Part shown: positions 1-9,937 of the stretch, piece after piece
Numbering within the stretch: the stretch's first letter is position 1
Layout: each line of letters starts with the position of its first letter
NCBI RefSeq assembly: GCF_004769525.1
Contig: NZ_RQFT01000003.1
Span: 372,001 to 436,000 of the forward strand
Length of the DNA stretch: 64,000 nucleotides
Direction: 5' to 3'
Source of the DNA: Leptospira bouyouniensis
GTDB lineage: Bacteria; Spirochaetota; Leptospiria; Leptospirales; Leptospiraceae
Notes under the pieces: generated by a model
What the model saw: only the letters and a program-made list of their open reading frames with translations
Databases searched by the model: none
Told to the model about the DNA's origin: nothing
Program-made: the position numbers and the translations under genes

Positions 1-1334
1 AGATTAAATACTTCTTGGACTTGAGGGTCTTCCCATAAATCAGCAATCAAAACATCTAATTCTCGTAAGATGAGCAATGTATGTTCGTCGACTGTGTATT
101 GGTGGTGGTAACTAAACAATGGAAAGTTGGTACATGCGCCAAATTCAGGAATCAGTTTCCCTAACACATTACATTCATGCATTAAGGTAAGAGTATGGCC
201 TATTCGTTTTTTATGGCGAAGCATTCCTAAAAAACAATCTAGTACAGACTTTTGATTTTTAAAATCATCATCCAAAAAATGAGAAGCAAAACGAATTTCG
301 TTTAAATCGATTCGCGATGGTTCTTCTTCGTTCTTTTGGGACTCTGCAAAAAAATGGATGATGTCATCATAAAGTGTATCTGGATTGGAAAGTTCTTTGT
401 GGATACGTTTTTTGTTGAGATTGGTTTTTTCATCTAAATAGGTTCCAATATAAAAGTAAACATCCTTTTGTGCTTTGTAAAATTGGCTCATAAATCGTTC
501 TAAGGTTTTGATTTCGTTTTTTGGACCAAATCCTAAGAACTCGGCCACTTCCGCTTGTAATCCCAAATCCAATCTGTCATTTTTGCGTCCGCTTATGATG
601 TGTAAGGCGGATCTTGTTAAGAGCAAAAAATCATAAGCTGACAAAAGGGTTAAACTGTCCCCGATCAAATAAAAATCAAAAATTCCTCCATCAGCACTGT
701 CAGCAAGTGGATTTGTTTTTTCGATCCAATACATTTGTTGGATGTCACGTAAACCTAAAGGATCGTTTTTAATATTGGGTTCAGATAAAAGAATAGGATT
801 GTAGGAGTTGATGATTCTTTCTCTGAGATAAGAGAGTTTCCATTCATTGTATTCCTTAATGGTTTTTTCAGGAATTTTTCCAAGAAAATCTGTTTTGAAT
901 TTTTGAAACAAAACTTCGGACCCAACTAAAAATCGTGCGTCAAGAACTGCATGGTAGGTTTCAATTTGGTTTAAGTATAAAAATGATTCTTTGATAGTGC
1001 GGCAACTATGTCCCACTTCCTTATCATTGTTATAGAGGAAGGTATTGATTTTGGAAATGATTTCACTTAAAACTTTGTCAGAAAGTTTCCCATCATGAAG
1101 GTACAATATATCAATATCAGAATAAGGGGCAAGTTCCCGCCTTCCATAACCTCCAACGGCGATGAGGCAGAGATGGTCTTTGGTGGGATTTCCATTGGAC
1201 ACTTCCATAAAAACTTGTCGTAAGGAATCATCTACAAGGTTACTCAGCTGGCGGGTAAATAACCTACCTGAAGATACAGTTTTGGCTTTTGGAAAGGTAC
1301 GTTGCAGTTTTGCCTTGAGTTCTGATTTCAACAT
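1..1334 (-). CDS. glnD: [Protein-PII] uridylyltransferase / uridylyl-removing enzyme, 3' end outside window
   Basis: This reading frame was translated by hand from the minus strand; it starts at ATG 1334 and runs off the left edge, so about 444 N-terminal residues are present. The nucleotidyltransferase signature GGYGRRELAPYSDIDILYL lies near residue 61, typical of GlnD, which uridylylates and deuridylylates PII proteins in response to glutamine. Further on, an HD-domain segment (YHHQYTVDEHTL) matches the uridylyl-removing domain. The C-terminal ACT domains would lie beyond the window. The gene is divergent from the small membrane-protein gene on the other side. The sigma-54-type element at 11411 gives a loose nitrogen theme to the window. 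The family assignment is confident; the exact activity balance cannot be judged from the fragment. Confidence 0.9.
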   Translation of the reverse strand, partial: MLKSELKAKLQRTFPKAKTVSSGRLFTRQLSNLVDDSLRQVFMEVSNGNPTKDHLCLIAVGGYGRRELAPYSDIDILYLHDGKLSDKVLSEIISKINTFLYNNDKEVGHSCRTIKESFLYLNQIETYHAVLDARFLVGSEVLFQKFKTDFLGKIPEKTIKEYNEWKLSYLRERIINSYNPILLSEPNIKNDPLGLRDIQQMYWIEKTNPLADSADGGIFDFYLIGDSLTLLSAYDFLLLTRSALHIISGRKNDRLDLGLQAEVAEFLGFGPKNEIKTLERFMSQFYKAQKDVYFYIGTYLDEKTNLNKKRIHKELSNPDTLYDDIIHFFAESQKNEEEPSRIDLNEIRFASHFLDDDFKNQKSVLDCFLGMLRHKKRIGHTLTLMHECNVLGKLIPEFGACTNFPLFSYHHQYTVDEHTLLILRELDVLIADLWEDPQVQEVFN

Positions 1335-1364
1335 GTAAAGATAACCTTATTGGACAACTTTAAC

Positions 1365-1847
1365 ATGAATCCGAAGATTAAAATCACAATTCAGTTTATT
1401 TTCAGCCATCTTTTGGCTTATCTCTTGGTCTCCATCCCTTACTTTCAATTGGTGATGAAAGGGTATTATGAAGGTGATTCTGCTGTCTTCCCTTTATTTT
1501 TAGTCACTTCAGTTGATGGTGCAGCCTGGACACGGGCAATGACTTGGCTTTTACCAGCGTTAATTTTCCAAGCCTTGTTAATGGTTAGTTTTATCCATAT
1601 CATTTGGGATTGGTTCCAAACACAAAGTTTCAGCAAACAAATGTTTGTACTCGTATGGATGCGCACTGTCATAGGTGGCCTTGCAGCAATTTCACCGGCT
1701 GTAGGGAGTTTGGAAGGAATGGTATTTATGATTTCTGAAATTACATTTTCCATCCATCTTTACGTGTTATTTGAAATATTTTTGCAATCATTGGTTCAGG
1801 CAGGAATTTTTCTTTGGTTTGTGAGAAGGGCATCAGAGCAGAAGTAG
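1365..1847 (+). CDS. Hypothetical four-helix inner-membrane protein
   Basis: About 160 residues with four hydrophobic stretches (near residues 10-30, 57-80, 95-115 and 130-155), so this is probably an integral membrane protein. No motif was recognised. I prefer ATG 1365; an in-frame TTG at 1350 would add five residues but neither has a strong Shine-Dalgarno sequence. It is divergent from glnD with only about 30 bases between the starts, so the two promoters must overlap. The next gene begins 31 bases downstream on the same strand, so cotranscription with it is possible. Function unknown. Confidence 0.6.
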   Translation: MNPKIKITIQFIFSHLLAYLLVSIPYFQLVMKGYYEGDSAVFPLFLVTSVDGAAWTRAMTWLLPALIFQALLMVSFIHIIWDWFQTQSFSKQMFVLVWMRTVIGGLAAISPAVGSLEGMVFMISEITFSIHLYVLFEIFLQSLVQAGIFLWFVRRASEQK

Positions 1848-1878
1848 ATGTTCATGATATCAATCTAGGAAAGGACCT

Positions 1879-3171
1879 TTGAAGCAAAACCAAATGCAAA
1901 TACTAATTCAAGACAAAATAGATTTTAAACCGGATTCGATTGGAAATCGGAATTTGATTTGGATATCCAATTCTAAATTTTTTTCAGAGATACAATCTTT
2001 TTTTAAACTGATCTTTATCGGTATATTCTTTCTAAGTATCACCTTACAAATATATGCTGATGGTTGGGAATCAACCATTTGGAAAGATAAATCTTATCAA
2101 AACAAACGTATATCAAGTTCAGATCCAACAGATGGGAATGATGATTTTATCAAAATACCTAAAAAGTCGACTGTGACGATTGCTGAAATCAAAGGTCGAG
2201 GTGTGATCAAACACATTTGGATGACCTTGGCTAGTAAAGATCCAATGGCACGTAAAAATGCTGTAATACGTATGGTGTGGGATAACCATTCTCATCCTTC
2301 CGTTGAAGTTCCGTTAGGTGAATTTTTTGGCCAAGGGTGGGGGGAAGAGTACATCCTGAATTCTTTGCCACTAGTTGCGGCTCCCAAAAAAGGGAAGTCT
2401 ATGAATTCTTATTTTCCTATGCCATTTGAATCCGGTGCGAAAATAGAAATAGAAAATGAATCAGAAGAAGACATTAGCAATTTTTATTTTTACATTGATT
2501 ATGAAGAATGGAAATCACCCCTCGAATCAACCTTACGATTCCATGCACAGTGGAATAGGAGTATCACCAAACCGAATACTACGAACCAGAGAGAAAATGA
2601 GTGGGGAATATTAGGACAAACAGAAAAAACAATATTCAAAAAAGCGAATTATTTCTCCGTTCTCGAAACAGAAGGAAAAGGCCAATTTATTGGACTGAAT
2701 TTGTATGTGGATTCTCCTACACCTTTGTGGTATGGCGAAGGAGATGATTTAATTTTTATTGATGGCAACCAAACGTCCGCTACACTAAAAGGAACAGGAA
2801 CCGAAGATGTATTTAATACAGCTTGGTCACCAAAAGAAGTGTTTATGCATCCATACTTTGGTTATCCACGAGTTTCAGATTCAATTGGTTGGTTGGGTAG
2901 AACGCATTTATATCGATTTTGGGTAGAATCCCCTATCCGTTTTGAAAAAAATTTCCTATTCTTACTAGAACACGGTCATGCAAATTCCTTGACCTTAGAT
3001 TTAATCTCTGTTGCTTATTGGTATCAGAGTCTGAATCCAAAACCAATGAAGGTTTTACCGAAAAAAGAGTTCAGGGTGAACCAACCTGAGATCAATTTTC
3101 GTCACATCCATAAGTGGAGGGATTCATTCCGAAGTGAAAAAGGAAATGGGGAAATTTGGGGAAATGAATGA
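1879..3171 (+). CDS. DUF2961 (GH172-type) secreted protein
   Basis: A 430-residue protein with a hydrophobic export segment at residues 41-60, followed by a DUF2961 domain. Seen motifs are KHIWMTL (111), VEVPLGEFFG (142), NSYFPMPF (176), GEGDDLIFIDG (286) and GTGTEDVFNTAW (305). DUF2961 founds glycoside hydrolase family GH172, which includes fructofuranosidase/arabinofuranosidase-type enzymes. Two glutamates, about residues 287 and 309, sit where I recall the catalytic acids of that family, so it is probably an active glycoside hydrolase with unknown substrate. The start is a TTG after AGGAAAGGA; an ATG at 1894 is possible, and the 40 residues before the export segment are unusually long, so the true start may be later. 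It overlaps the following GGDEF gene by 8 bases. Confidence 0.75.
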   Translation: MKQNQMQILIQDKIDFKPDSIGNRNLIWISNSKFFSEIQSFFKLIFIGIFFLSITLQIYADGWESTIWKDKSYQNKRISSSDPTDGNDDFIKIPKKSTVTIAEIKGRGVIKHIWMTLASKDPMARKNAVIRMVWDNHSHPSVEVPLGEFFGQGWGEEYILNSLPLVAAPKKGKSMNSYFPMPFESGAKIEIENESEEDISNFYFYIDYEEWKSPLESTLRFHAQWNRSITKPNTTNQRENEWGILGQTEKTIFKKANYFSVLETEGKGQFIGLNLYVDSPTPLWYGEGDDLIFIDGNQTSATLKGTGTEDVFNTAWSPKEVFMHPYFGYPRVSDSIGWLGRTHLYRFWVESPIRFEKNFLFLLEHGHANSLTLDLISVAYWYQSLNPKPMKVLPKKEFRVNQPEINFRHIHKWRDSFRSEKGNGEIWGNE

Positions 3172-4081
3172 TATTAATACGAGTGTACTGTCAAAGGAAA
3201 TAGTTTCCCAATCGATCGATTCGATTGTTGTTTTAGATACGAATCAAAAGATTTTATTCAGTAATTTAGCATTACAAACGTTAACTGGATACACTGAGGA
3301 CGAATTAAAAGGAAAAACATTTTCCTTTTTGTTTCCACCCAATGAAAAAGGAGAACAATCTTCTATTGAATCCTTTGTGAGTTCGAATGAAGCTCATTAT
3401 ATTGCTGGTTTTTTAAAAGAATTAGAACTCATCACCAAACCAAAAGGTACGATTCCTGTAGAAATTCGTGCGTTTACCATCCAAAACGAAAATATAGAAT
3501 ACTATGCAGCCATCATTCGCGACGTTAGAGAACGTAGGCGCTTAGAGGAACAAAAGAATGTTCTCATCAATAGTTTGAAACGTTTGGCCTATATGGACGA
3601 GCTGACGATGTTACCAAACCGTCGTTCTTTTGCAGACACCTTACAAAAAACAATCGCCACAGTGAAACGTCGTAACCGTGAATCGGTACTGGCTGTTATG
3701 GACATCGACCATTTCAAAGTCATCAATGATACATACGGGCACGACATTGGTGATCTGGTTCTCAAAAAAATGGCAAATATCTTTGTCGATTGCCTACGAG
3801 AGGAAGACACAGTGGGCAGGCTTGGCGGGGAAGAGTTTGGTTGTATCTTACCCGATACAACCACGGAAGGAGCCACGATTGTACTTGATCGGCTCCGTGA
3901 ATCTGTCGAAACGCATCGGTTTTTTATCTTTGATAATTATTATTTGAACATCACTCTAAGCATTGGGTTCACGAAGGTCCATCCCATCCAAAAACCAGAA
4001 GAGATTCTGAAATTTGCTGACATTGCCCTCTACCAGGCAAAAAACAACGGCAGAAACCGAATCCAAGTTTACCCTGTTTGA
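3164..4081 (+). CDS. PAS-GGDEF diguanylate cyclase
   Basis: A soluble signalling protein with an N-terminal PAS domain (about residues 10-130, with the LTGYTEDELKGK-type segment) and a C-terminal GGDEF domain. The active site reads GGEEF, and an RxxD inhibitory site (REED) lies five residues before it, so it should be an active, product-inhibited diguanylate cyclase making c-di-GMP. There is no membrane segment, so the PAS domain senses a cytoplasmic or bound cue. The start ATG 3164 overlaps the stop of the DUF2961 gene (ATGAATGA), implying translational coupling; in-frame GTG 3134 and ATG 3146 are longer alternatives. Coupling to a glycan-hydrolase-like gene is unusual. Confidence 0.85.
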   Translation: MNDINTSVLSKEIVSQSIDSIVVLDTNQKILFSNLALQTLTGYTEDELKGKTFSFLFPPNEKGEQSSIESFVSSNEAHYIAGFLKELELITKPKGTIPVEIRAFTIQNENIEYYAAIIRDVRERRRLEEQKNVLINSLKRLAYMDELTMLPNRRSFADTLQKTIATVKRRNRESVLAVMDIDHFKVINDTYGHDIGDLVLKKMANIFVDCLREEDTVGRLGGEEFGCILPDTTTEGATIVLDRLRESVETHRFFIFDNYYLNITLSIGFTKVHPIQKPEEILKFADIALYQAKNNGRNRIQVYPV

Positions 4082-4141
4082 AAAAAATTGGCAGTTTCCC
4101 AGAAAGTCTGCTAAATTTCGCAACTCAGTGTGACATCTTGC

Positions 4142-4170
4142 TTGACGAAAAAAATGGAAATCCGTAAACT
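4142..4170 (+). promoter_or_regulatory. Predicted sigma-70 promoter of the hrcA operon
   Basis: TTGACG (4142-4147) and TAAACT (4165-4170) are separated by 17 bases and lie just before the CIRCE operator, so HrcA bound to CIRCE would cover the transcription start. Predicted from consensus only. Confidence 0.6.
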
Positions 4171-4181
4171 TTAAGCATAGA

Positions 4182-4208
4182 TTAGCACTCTAATCATCAG
4201 AGTGCTAA
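4182..4208 (+). promoter_or_regulatory. CIRCE operator (HrcA binding site)
   Basis: A perfect inverted repeat TTAGCACTC (4182-4190), nine-base spacer, GAGTGCTAA (4200-4208), identical to the CIRCE consensus. It lies 18 bases before the hrcA ATG. HrcA is known to repress chaperone operons by binding this element, so this is an autoregulatory heat-shock switch. No second CIRCE was noticed in the window. Confidence 0.97.
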
Positions 4209-4226
4209 AGGAAGTGCTTGGAGGCT

Positions 4227-5258
4227 ATGGACCTTTCCCCTAGACATCGTTCCATTTTGAAAGCTTTGGTTGAGGAGTTTGTTTCAGACAACAAACCTGT
4301 CGGCTCTAAAACCCTTTCTGAAAAATACGATATCGGCCTTTCACCAGCCACCATACGTTCCTGTCTTGCGGAACTCGAGGATATGGGCTTCATCGTCGCC
4401 CGACATACCTCTGGGGGCCGTGTACCAACGGAACGAGGGTATCGGTTGTATGTGGATAGCCTTGTGACTCTATTTGAGCTCACAATGCGTGAAAAACAGA
4501 GGATCCAGGAAGAGTATCTACGGATGCAATTTCGATTGGACCAAGTCCTCATTGCAACCTCTAAGGTTTTGGCTTCACTTTCGCAATCTGCGAGTGTCGT
4601 ACTTGGTCCAGAAGGATCTTTGGATACACTCAAACATATTGAACTCATCCATGTAAACGGTGGTGAGGTTCTTATGATTCTTGTTATGCGGTCTGGGACT
4701 GTGCTCAATCGAAATATATTTTTCGATTTTCACATTTCACAAGAGACCTTATATCAAATTTCAAGGTACTTGAATGATAACGTCAAAGGATTTGATGTAC
4801 ATGAAATTCAAAGTAATTTGATTCCACAGATGATGTTGAAAAAGGAAGGTCCGGAAGGATTCAGTCAGTTTGCACCATCAATTGCAAGAGCAATGGGATC
4901 AGACAGTTTGTCCGTTGATAATTTATATATTGATGGATTGAAAAACTTATATGAAAACTTTAAGGATGAAGAGGAACAACTAGAAAACATCCTGCATCTA
5001 TTTGATGAAAAACAGTTCCTCAAAGAATTTTTCAGCGATTATGTTCCGATGGATGGTGTTTACACGATTATCGGAAAAGACGGCAATGAGAAGTTAGGTG
5101 GTGTTACCATCATCACTACGAATTACCGTATGGGTGAAAAAAGGATCGGTTCCATGGGAATCATTGGTCCTCAGAGGATGAATTACAACAAAGCATTACC
5201 TTTGATTGAATTCACTTCAAAGTTAGTTTCAGAAATGATAACGAAATTGAGCAGGTAG
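4227..5258 (+). CDS. hrcA: Heat-inducible transcription repressor HrcA
   Basis: A 343-residue HrcA with the N-terminal winged-helix segment (RHRSILKALVEEF, then PVGSKTLSEKY and SPATIRSCLAELE) and the C-terminal GAF-like dimerisation region ending in the conserved ITTNYRMGEKRIGSMGIIGP-type segment. It represses the hrcA-grpE-dnaK-dnaJ operon through the CIRCE site immediately upstream. I chose ATG 4227; an in-frame TTG at 4218 would add three residues. It is first in the chaperone operon, with grpE following after 11 bases. Length and motifs are normal for the family. Confidence 0.96.
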   Translation: MDLSPRHRSILKALVEEFVSDNKPVGSKTLSEKYDIGLSPATIRSCLAELEDMGFIVARHTSGGRVPTERGYRLYVDSLVTLFELTMREKQRIQEEYLRMQFRLDQVLIATSKVLASLSQSASVVLGPEGSLDTLKHIELIHVNGGEVLMILVMRSGTVLNRNIFFDFHISQETLYQISRYLNDNVKGFDVHEIQSNLIPQMMLKKEGPEGFSQFAPSIARAMGSDSLSVDNLYIDGLKNLYENFKDEEEQLENILHLFDEKQFLKEFFSDYVPMDGVYTIIGKDGNEKLGGVTIITTNYRMGEKRIGSMGIIGPQRMNYNKALPLIEFTSKLVSEMITKLSR

Positions 5259-5269
5259 TAGGAGGCGAA

Positions 5270-5842
5270 ATGGCAGAAGAAACGAACCAATCCCTAGAAG
5301 ATCAAAATGTGCAAGTCGAAGAAGGGCAGACCATTTCCGATGAAGCCATTGAACAAGCGGTAGAGGGTGCTGAAAAAGAACTCGATAACGCCAAAAAGGA
5401 AATCGAAACTTTAAAAGATTCGTGGCTTAGAGAACGTGCGGAGTTTCAAAACTACAAACGTAGAACCGCTAACGACTTGTTAAATGCTAGGAAAGAATCC
5501 ATCAAAAAGTTTGCGGAAGGACTCACGAGTGCTTTGGACAACTTGGAACGTGTATCAAATGTTCCGAACCAAACACCAGAAGTGGTCGCCTTTGTTGAAG
5601 GGATCAAGATGGTACAAAAGGAATTTTATTCCGTATTGGAAAAAGAGGGAATCAAACGTTTGGACCCAAAAGGAATGCCGTTTGATCCAATGCTCATGGA
5701 AGCAATTGCTTCTGAAGAAAGTGCAGAGTATACAGAAGAGACAGTTGTCGAAACCTACCAAGCTGGTTATTACCATGAAGAAGGTGAAAACAAACAATCA
5801 ATTCGTCCTGCACGTGTGAAAGTGGGAAAACCACAAAGTTAA
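5270..5842 (+). CDS. grpE: Nucleotide exchange factor GrpE
   Basis: A 190-residue protein with an acidic N-terminal tail, a long coiled coil (about residues 25-75, with the RAEFQNYKRRT segment) and a C-terminal beta-wing domain (FDPMLMEAI, ARVKVGKP). GrpE promotes ADP release from DnaK and acts as a thermosensor through its coiled coil. A strong Shine-Dalgarno (AGGAGG) precedes ATG 5270. It is second in the HrcA-regulated operon, between hrcA and dnaK. Nothing is unusual in length. Confidence 0.96.
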   Translation: MAEETNQSLEDQNVQVEEGQTISDEAIEQAVEGAEKELDNAKKEIETLKDSWLRERAEFQNYKRRTANDLLNARKESIKKFAEGLTSALDNLERVSNVPNQTPEVVAFVEGIKMVQKEFYSVLEKEGIKRLDPKGMPFDPMLMEAIASEESAEYTEETVVETYQAGYYHEEGENKQSIRPARVKVGKPQS

Positions 5843-5865
5843 TATAAGTAAGAAGGAGAAAGACT

Positions 5866-7800
5866 ATGTCTAAGGAAAAAATCATAGGTATCGATTTAGG
5901 AACCACTAACTCTTGTGTAGCGGTTATGGAAGGTGGAGATCCCGTTGTCATTCAAAACTCTGAAGGGGCAAGAACAACTCCTTCGATCGTTGCTTTTACA
6001 GCAAAGGGTGAAACCATTGTTGGTCAGTTTGCAAAAAACCAAGCGATCACAAATGCTGTGAATACAATTCGTTCGGCGAAACGATTTATCGGTCGTCGAT
6101 TTAACGAAGCTGGTGATGAAGCGAAGATGGTATCATACAAAGTGATCCGTGCTGGAAATGACGGTGTAAAATTTGAAACCGTTTCTGGTGAGTTCACTCC
6201 ACAAGAAATTGCGGCTCGTGTACTTCAAAAAATGAAGAAAACGGCAGAAGACTTTCTTGGCCATGAAGTAAAAAAGGCAGTGGTAACAGTTCCTGCTTAC
6301 TTCAATGACGAACAAAGACAAGCAACAAAAGATGCAGGTCGCATTGCGGGACTTGAAGTAGAACGAATCATCAATGAACCAACTGCTGCAGCGCTTGCTT
6401 ACGGTTTTGATAAGAAAAAAACAAATGCTAAGATCGCCGTATATGACTTAGGTGGTGGAACGTTTGACGTTTCGATCCTAGAGCTTGGAGACGGAGTATT
6501 CGAAGTAAAATCTACAAACGGTGACACTCACCTTGGTGGTGACGACTTTGATAACGTGGTCATGCAATGGATGATCGATGAATTCAAAAAACAAACGGGA
6601 ATTGATATTTCTGGAGATAAAAACACAGTACAACGTTTGAAAGAAGCTGCTGAAAAAGCTAAAATCGAGTTGTCTGGAACATCTTCCACTCAAATCAACC
6701 TTCCGTTCATCACAGCAGATGCGTCTGGTCCAAAACATTTGGATATGACACTTACCAAGGCAAAGTTTGACGAAATCACAAGATCTCTTGTGGAAAGAAC
6801 TCGTATTCCTTGCCAAAATGCATTAAAAGATGCAGGATTGTCTGCGAGTGAAATCGATGAAGTCATCCTTGTGGGTGGATCGACTCGTATCCCAGCGGTA
6901 CAAGCTCTTGTAAAAGAGATTTTCGCAAAAGAACCAAACAAATCGGTAAACCCTGATGAAGTAGTAGCAATTGGTGCTGCGATCCAAGGGGGAGTTCTTG
7001 CAGGTGATGTTACAGATGTTTTATTACTCGATGTAACTCCACTTTCTCTAGGAATTGAAACTCTCGGTGGTGTGATGACAAAACTCATCGAAAGAAACAC
7101 AACCATTCCTACAAGAAAGTCTCAAGTGTTCTCAACGGCAGCTGACAACCAAACAACTGTTTCCGTTCACGTATTACAAGGGGAACGAGAAATGGCAAGT
7201 GCGAATAGAACACTTGGCCGTTTTGACTTAGTAGGAATTCCTTCGGCTCCACGTGGAGTTCCTCAAATCGAAGTCACATTTGATATTGATGCGAACGGTA
7301 TCGTTCATGTGTCTGCAAAAGATTTGGGAACAGGTAAAGAGCAAAAGATTCGTATTGAATCATCTTCCGGACTCTCTGAAGAAGAAATCAAAAAGATGGT
7401 AAAGGATGCAGAAGCTCACGCAGAGGAAGATAAAAAACTTCGTGAAGCAGCTGATACTAAAAACGAATTGGAAGCGATTGTTTACCAATTGGAAAAAACC
7501 ATTGGGGAATCAGCAGACAAACTCGACGAATCAGAAAAACAAAAAGCTCAGGACGAAATCAAACGCGGTCGTGAAGCAATGGAATCTGGTGACCTCGAAC
7601 GTATGAAAGCATCAAGAGACTCAATCCAACAAGTTGCAATGCAAATTGGACAAAAAATCTATAGCCAAGCAGGTCCTGAAGCAGGAGCTCCTGGCGCAGA
7701 AGCTGGTGCAGGTGCAAACCAAGGCGCAAGTGGTTCCAATGCAGGTGGCGAGAAGGTAGTCGATGCTGATTACACTGTCGTTGACGAAGACAAAAAATAA
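5866..7800 (+). CDS. dnaK: Chaperone protein DnaK (Hsp70)
   Basis: A full-length 644-residue Hsp70. The ATPase domain begins [17 protein letters not shown] and contains the phosphate and adenosine motifs ([27 protein letters not shown]). The linker and substrate-binding domain follow ([19 protein letters not shown]), then the helical lid. The C-terminus has a Gly/Ala-rich stretch and a [18 protein letters not shown] end found in bacterial DnaK. It folds and refolds client proteins with DnaJ and GrpE encoded beside it. An AGAAGGAGA ribosome site precedes the ATG. Regulation is from the CIRCE promoter upstream of hrcA. Confidence 0.98.
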   Translation: MSKEKIIGIDLGTTNSCVAVMEGGDPVVIQNSEGARTTPSIVAFTAKGETIVGQFAKNQAITNAVNTIRSAKRFIGRRFNEAGDEAKMVSYKVIRAGNDGVKFETVSGEFTPQEIAARVLQKMKKTAEDFLGHEVKKAVVTVPAYFNDEQRQATKDAGRIAGLEVERIINEPTAAALAYGFDKKKTNAKIAVYDLGGGTFDVSILELGDGVFEVKSTNGDTHLGGDDFDNVVMQWMIDEFKKQTGIDISGDKNTVQRLKEAAEKAKIELSGTSSTQINLPFITADASGPKHLDMTLTKAKFDEITRSLVERTRIPCQNALKDAGLSASEIDEVILVGGSTRIPAVQALVKEIFAKEPNKSVNPDEVVAIGAAIQGGVLAGDVTDVLLLDVTPLSLGIETLGGVMTKLIERNTTIPTRKSQVFSTAADNQTTVSVHVLQGEREMASANRTLGRFDLVGIPSAPRGVPQIEVTFDIDANGIVHVSAKDLGTGKEQKIRIESSSGLSEEEIKKMVKDAEAHAEEDKKLREAADTKNELEAIVYQLEKTIGESADKLDESEKQKAQDEIKRGREAMESGDLERMKASRDSIQQVAMQIGQKIYSQAGPEAGAPGAEAGAGANQGASGSNAGGEKVVDADYTVVDEDKK

Positions 7801-7822
7801 ATAGAGATAAAGAAGTAAAACA

Positions 7823-8950
7823 ATGAGCGACCGTGGTTACTACGAAGTATTAGGCGTTTCGAAAGGTGCCTCTGATGATGAGATCAAGAGCGCCTATCGT
7901 AAGTTAGCCATCAAATATCACCCTGATAAAAATAAAGGTGATAAAGAAGCGGAAGAAAAATTCAAAGAGGCTACTGAAGCCTATGAAGTGTTACGTGATC
8001 CGCAAAAACGCCAAGCCTATGACCAATTTGGGAAAGCTGGTGTGAATGCAGGTGCAGGAGGTGGGTATGGAGCAGGTGCTTATACTGACTTCTCTGATAT
8101 CTTTGGAGACTTCGGTGATATCTTCAGTGAATTTTTCGGCGGCGGTGGTGGTGGCGGTAGCCGCGGTGGTGGAAGAAGGTCTGGTCCTCAAAGGGGATCA
8201 GATCTCCGTTATAATTTAGAAGTTAGTTTAGAAGATGCTGCTCTTGGCAAAGAGTATAAAATTGAAATCCCAAGATTGGAAACATGTGCCGATTGTTCGG
8301 GATCTGGTGCATCGAAAGGATCTTCACCTACGGTTTGTCCTGATTGTTCGGGAACAGGCCAAGTGAGAAGGACCCAAGGATTTTTTAGTGTCACAACTAC
8401 TTGTCCTCGTTGTAAAGGAAAAGGAAAAGTTATATCCAATCCTTGTAAAACTTGTAAAGGCGAAGGCCTAACAGAGAAAAGACGAACTATACATATCAAA
8501 ATCCCTGCTGGTGTTGAATCGGGAAGCCGACTTAAAGTTTCTGGTGAAGGCGAGTCTGGTCCAAACGGTGGTCCAAGTGGTGATTTGTATGTGGTTACCC
8601 ATATCAAAAAACACCCAACCTTTGAACGACAAGGGAATGACTTAATCGTTCAAAAATCGATTTCTTTATCTATGGCTTGTCTCGGTGGAGAGATTGAAGT
8701 ACCTTCGATTGATGGAAAAACCATCCAATTGAAAATCCCGGAAGGGACGGAAAGTGGACAAATTTTCCGTTTAAAAGGGCATGGAATCCCATACCTCGGT
8801 TCTTATGGCAAGGGAGACCAACATGTCATTATCAAAGTAGAAATTCCTAAGAAACTTTCTAAAAAACAGAGAGAATTGATGGAAGAATTTGCCCGTGAGT
8901 CCGGCGAAAAGGTAGGCAGCGGGGGAAAATCGAAGTTGTTTTTCCGCTAA
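7823..8950 (+). CDS. dnaJ: Chaperone protein DnaJ (Hsp40)
   Basis: A 375-residue type I DnaJ. It has the J domain with HPD (KYHPDKNKG, about residue 33), a Gly-rich linker including [16 protein letters not shown], four zinc-finger CxxCxGxG repeats ([32 protein letters not shown]) and the C-terminal substrate-binding domains. It stimulates the DnaK ATPase and delivers clients. It begins 22 bases after dnaK and is the last clear chaperone gene of the operon; a dehydrogenase gene follows after 24 bases and may be read through. Confidence 0.97.
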   Translation: MSDRGYYEVLGVSKGASDDEIKSAYRKLAIKYHPDKNKGDKEAEEKFKEATEAYEVLRDPQKRQAYDQFGKAGVNAGAGGGYGAGAYTDFSDIFGDFGDIFSEFFGGGGGGGSRGGGRRSGPQRGSDLRYNLEVSLEDAALGKEYKIEIPRLETCADCSGSGASKGSSPTVCPDCSGTGQVRRTQGFFSVTTTCPRCKGKGKVISNPCKTCKGEGLTEKRRTIHIKIPAGVESGSRLKVSGEGESGPNGGPSGDLYVVTHIKKHPTFERQGNDLIVQKSISLSMACLGGEIEVPSIDGKTIQLKIPEGTESGQIFRLKGHGIPYLGSYGKGDQHVIIKVEIPKKLSKKQRELMEEFARESGEKVGSGGKSKLFFR

Positions 8951-8974
8951 ACCTTAAAAATATTGAGAGCATCT

Positions 8975-9937
8975 ATGGATAAAAAAGTCCGACTTGGAGT
9001 CATTGGTACGGGCCATATGGGCCAATACCACGTAAACGTTGCCAAACAATTATCCGATGCAGAACTCATCGGGATATTTGATGCCAATGCAGAACGTGCC
9101 ACTCAAATTGCTGAGAAACACAAAACAAAGGCATTTGGAACGATTGAAGAATTACTGAAAGAAACCGATGCAATCATCATTGCGGCGCCAACTTTCTTAC
9201 ATCATAAGATCGCCAAACAGGCGCTTACCGAAAAAAAGCATGTATTGGTTGAAAAACCAATTTCCCAAACAGTGGAAGAAGCGAAAGAACTTGTAAACTT
9301 AGCAAAACAAAACAATTTGATTTTGCAAGTGGGTCATGTCGAGCGATTCAATGGTGCGGTTTTGGAACTTGGTAAAATTGCCGAGCACCCAATCCTCATT
9401 GAATCTCGAAGGATTGCTCCGTATAACAGCCGTATCACTGATGTTGGTGTGGTTCTTGATATGATGATCCATGATATCGACATCGTTCTAAATCTTGTGA
9501 AATCAGAAGTTACGGAAGTGAAAGCAGTTGGATCTTCGATAGTATCCAATCATGAGGATGTTGCAACTGTTGTTTTGAAATTTGCAAATGGTTGTGTTGC
9601 ATCACTTAATGCTTCTCGTTCTTCTCAGGCAAAAATTAGAACTCTTAACATTTCACAAAAAGATTCTTATGTTTTTTTAGATTTTACAAACCAAGAGATT
9701 GAACTTCATAGACAAGCAAGTTCAACCACACAACTTGGAAGTGGAGAAATCAAATATAGACAAGAATCCATTGTGGAAAAAATCTTTGTTCATAAAGATA
9801 ACCCACTCAAACAAGAACACGAACACTTTGTAAAATGTATCAAAGGAGAATCCGAACCAATGGTGAAAGGTGATTCTGATATTAAAACATTAGAAGTGGC
9901 GTATAAAATTTTAGAAGAAATTCACGGCAAAAAATAA
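8975..9937 (+). CDS. Gfo/Idh/MocA-family oxidoreductase, candidate UDP-GlcNAc 3-dehydrogenase (GnnA-like)
   Basis: About 320 residues with an N-terminal Rossmann fold (LGVIGTGHMGQYH), the EKPIS catalytic-lysine motif and the GHVERFN and DVGVVLDMMIHDID segments. The last two are typical of the GnnA/WlbA branch that oxidises the 3-hydroxyl of UDP-N-acetylglucosamine. Leptospires make lipid A with 3-amino sugars through GnnA and GnnB, so GnnA is a reasonable but unproven specific call. I see no gnnB or lpxA beside it. ATG 8975 is preferred, since GAGAG precedes it; a TTG at 8963 would add four residues. Its TAA overlaps the ATG of the next gene by one base, so the two are coupled. Confidence 0.7.
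   Translation: MDKKVRLGVIGTGHMGQYHVNVAKQLSDAELIGIFDANAERATQIAEKHKTKAFGTIEELLKETDAIIIAAPTFLHHKIAKQALTEKKHVLVEKPISQTVEEAKELVNLAKQNNLILQVGHVERFNGAVLELGKIAEHPILIESRRIAPYNSRITDVGVVLDMMIHDIDIVLNLVKSEVTEVKAVGSSIVSNHEDVATVVLKFANGCVASLNASRSSQAKIRTLNISQKDSYVFLDFTNQEIELHRQASSTTQLGSGEIKYRQESIVEKIFVHKDNPLKQEHEHFVKCIKGESEPMVKGDSDIKTLEVAYKILEEIHGKK

Noticed and set aside
3589..3876. Minus-strand frame inside the GGDEF gene
   Set aside because: It is the reverse complement of conserved GGDEF coding sequence and shows no motif.
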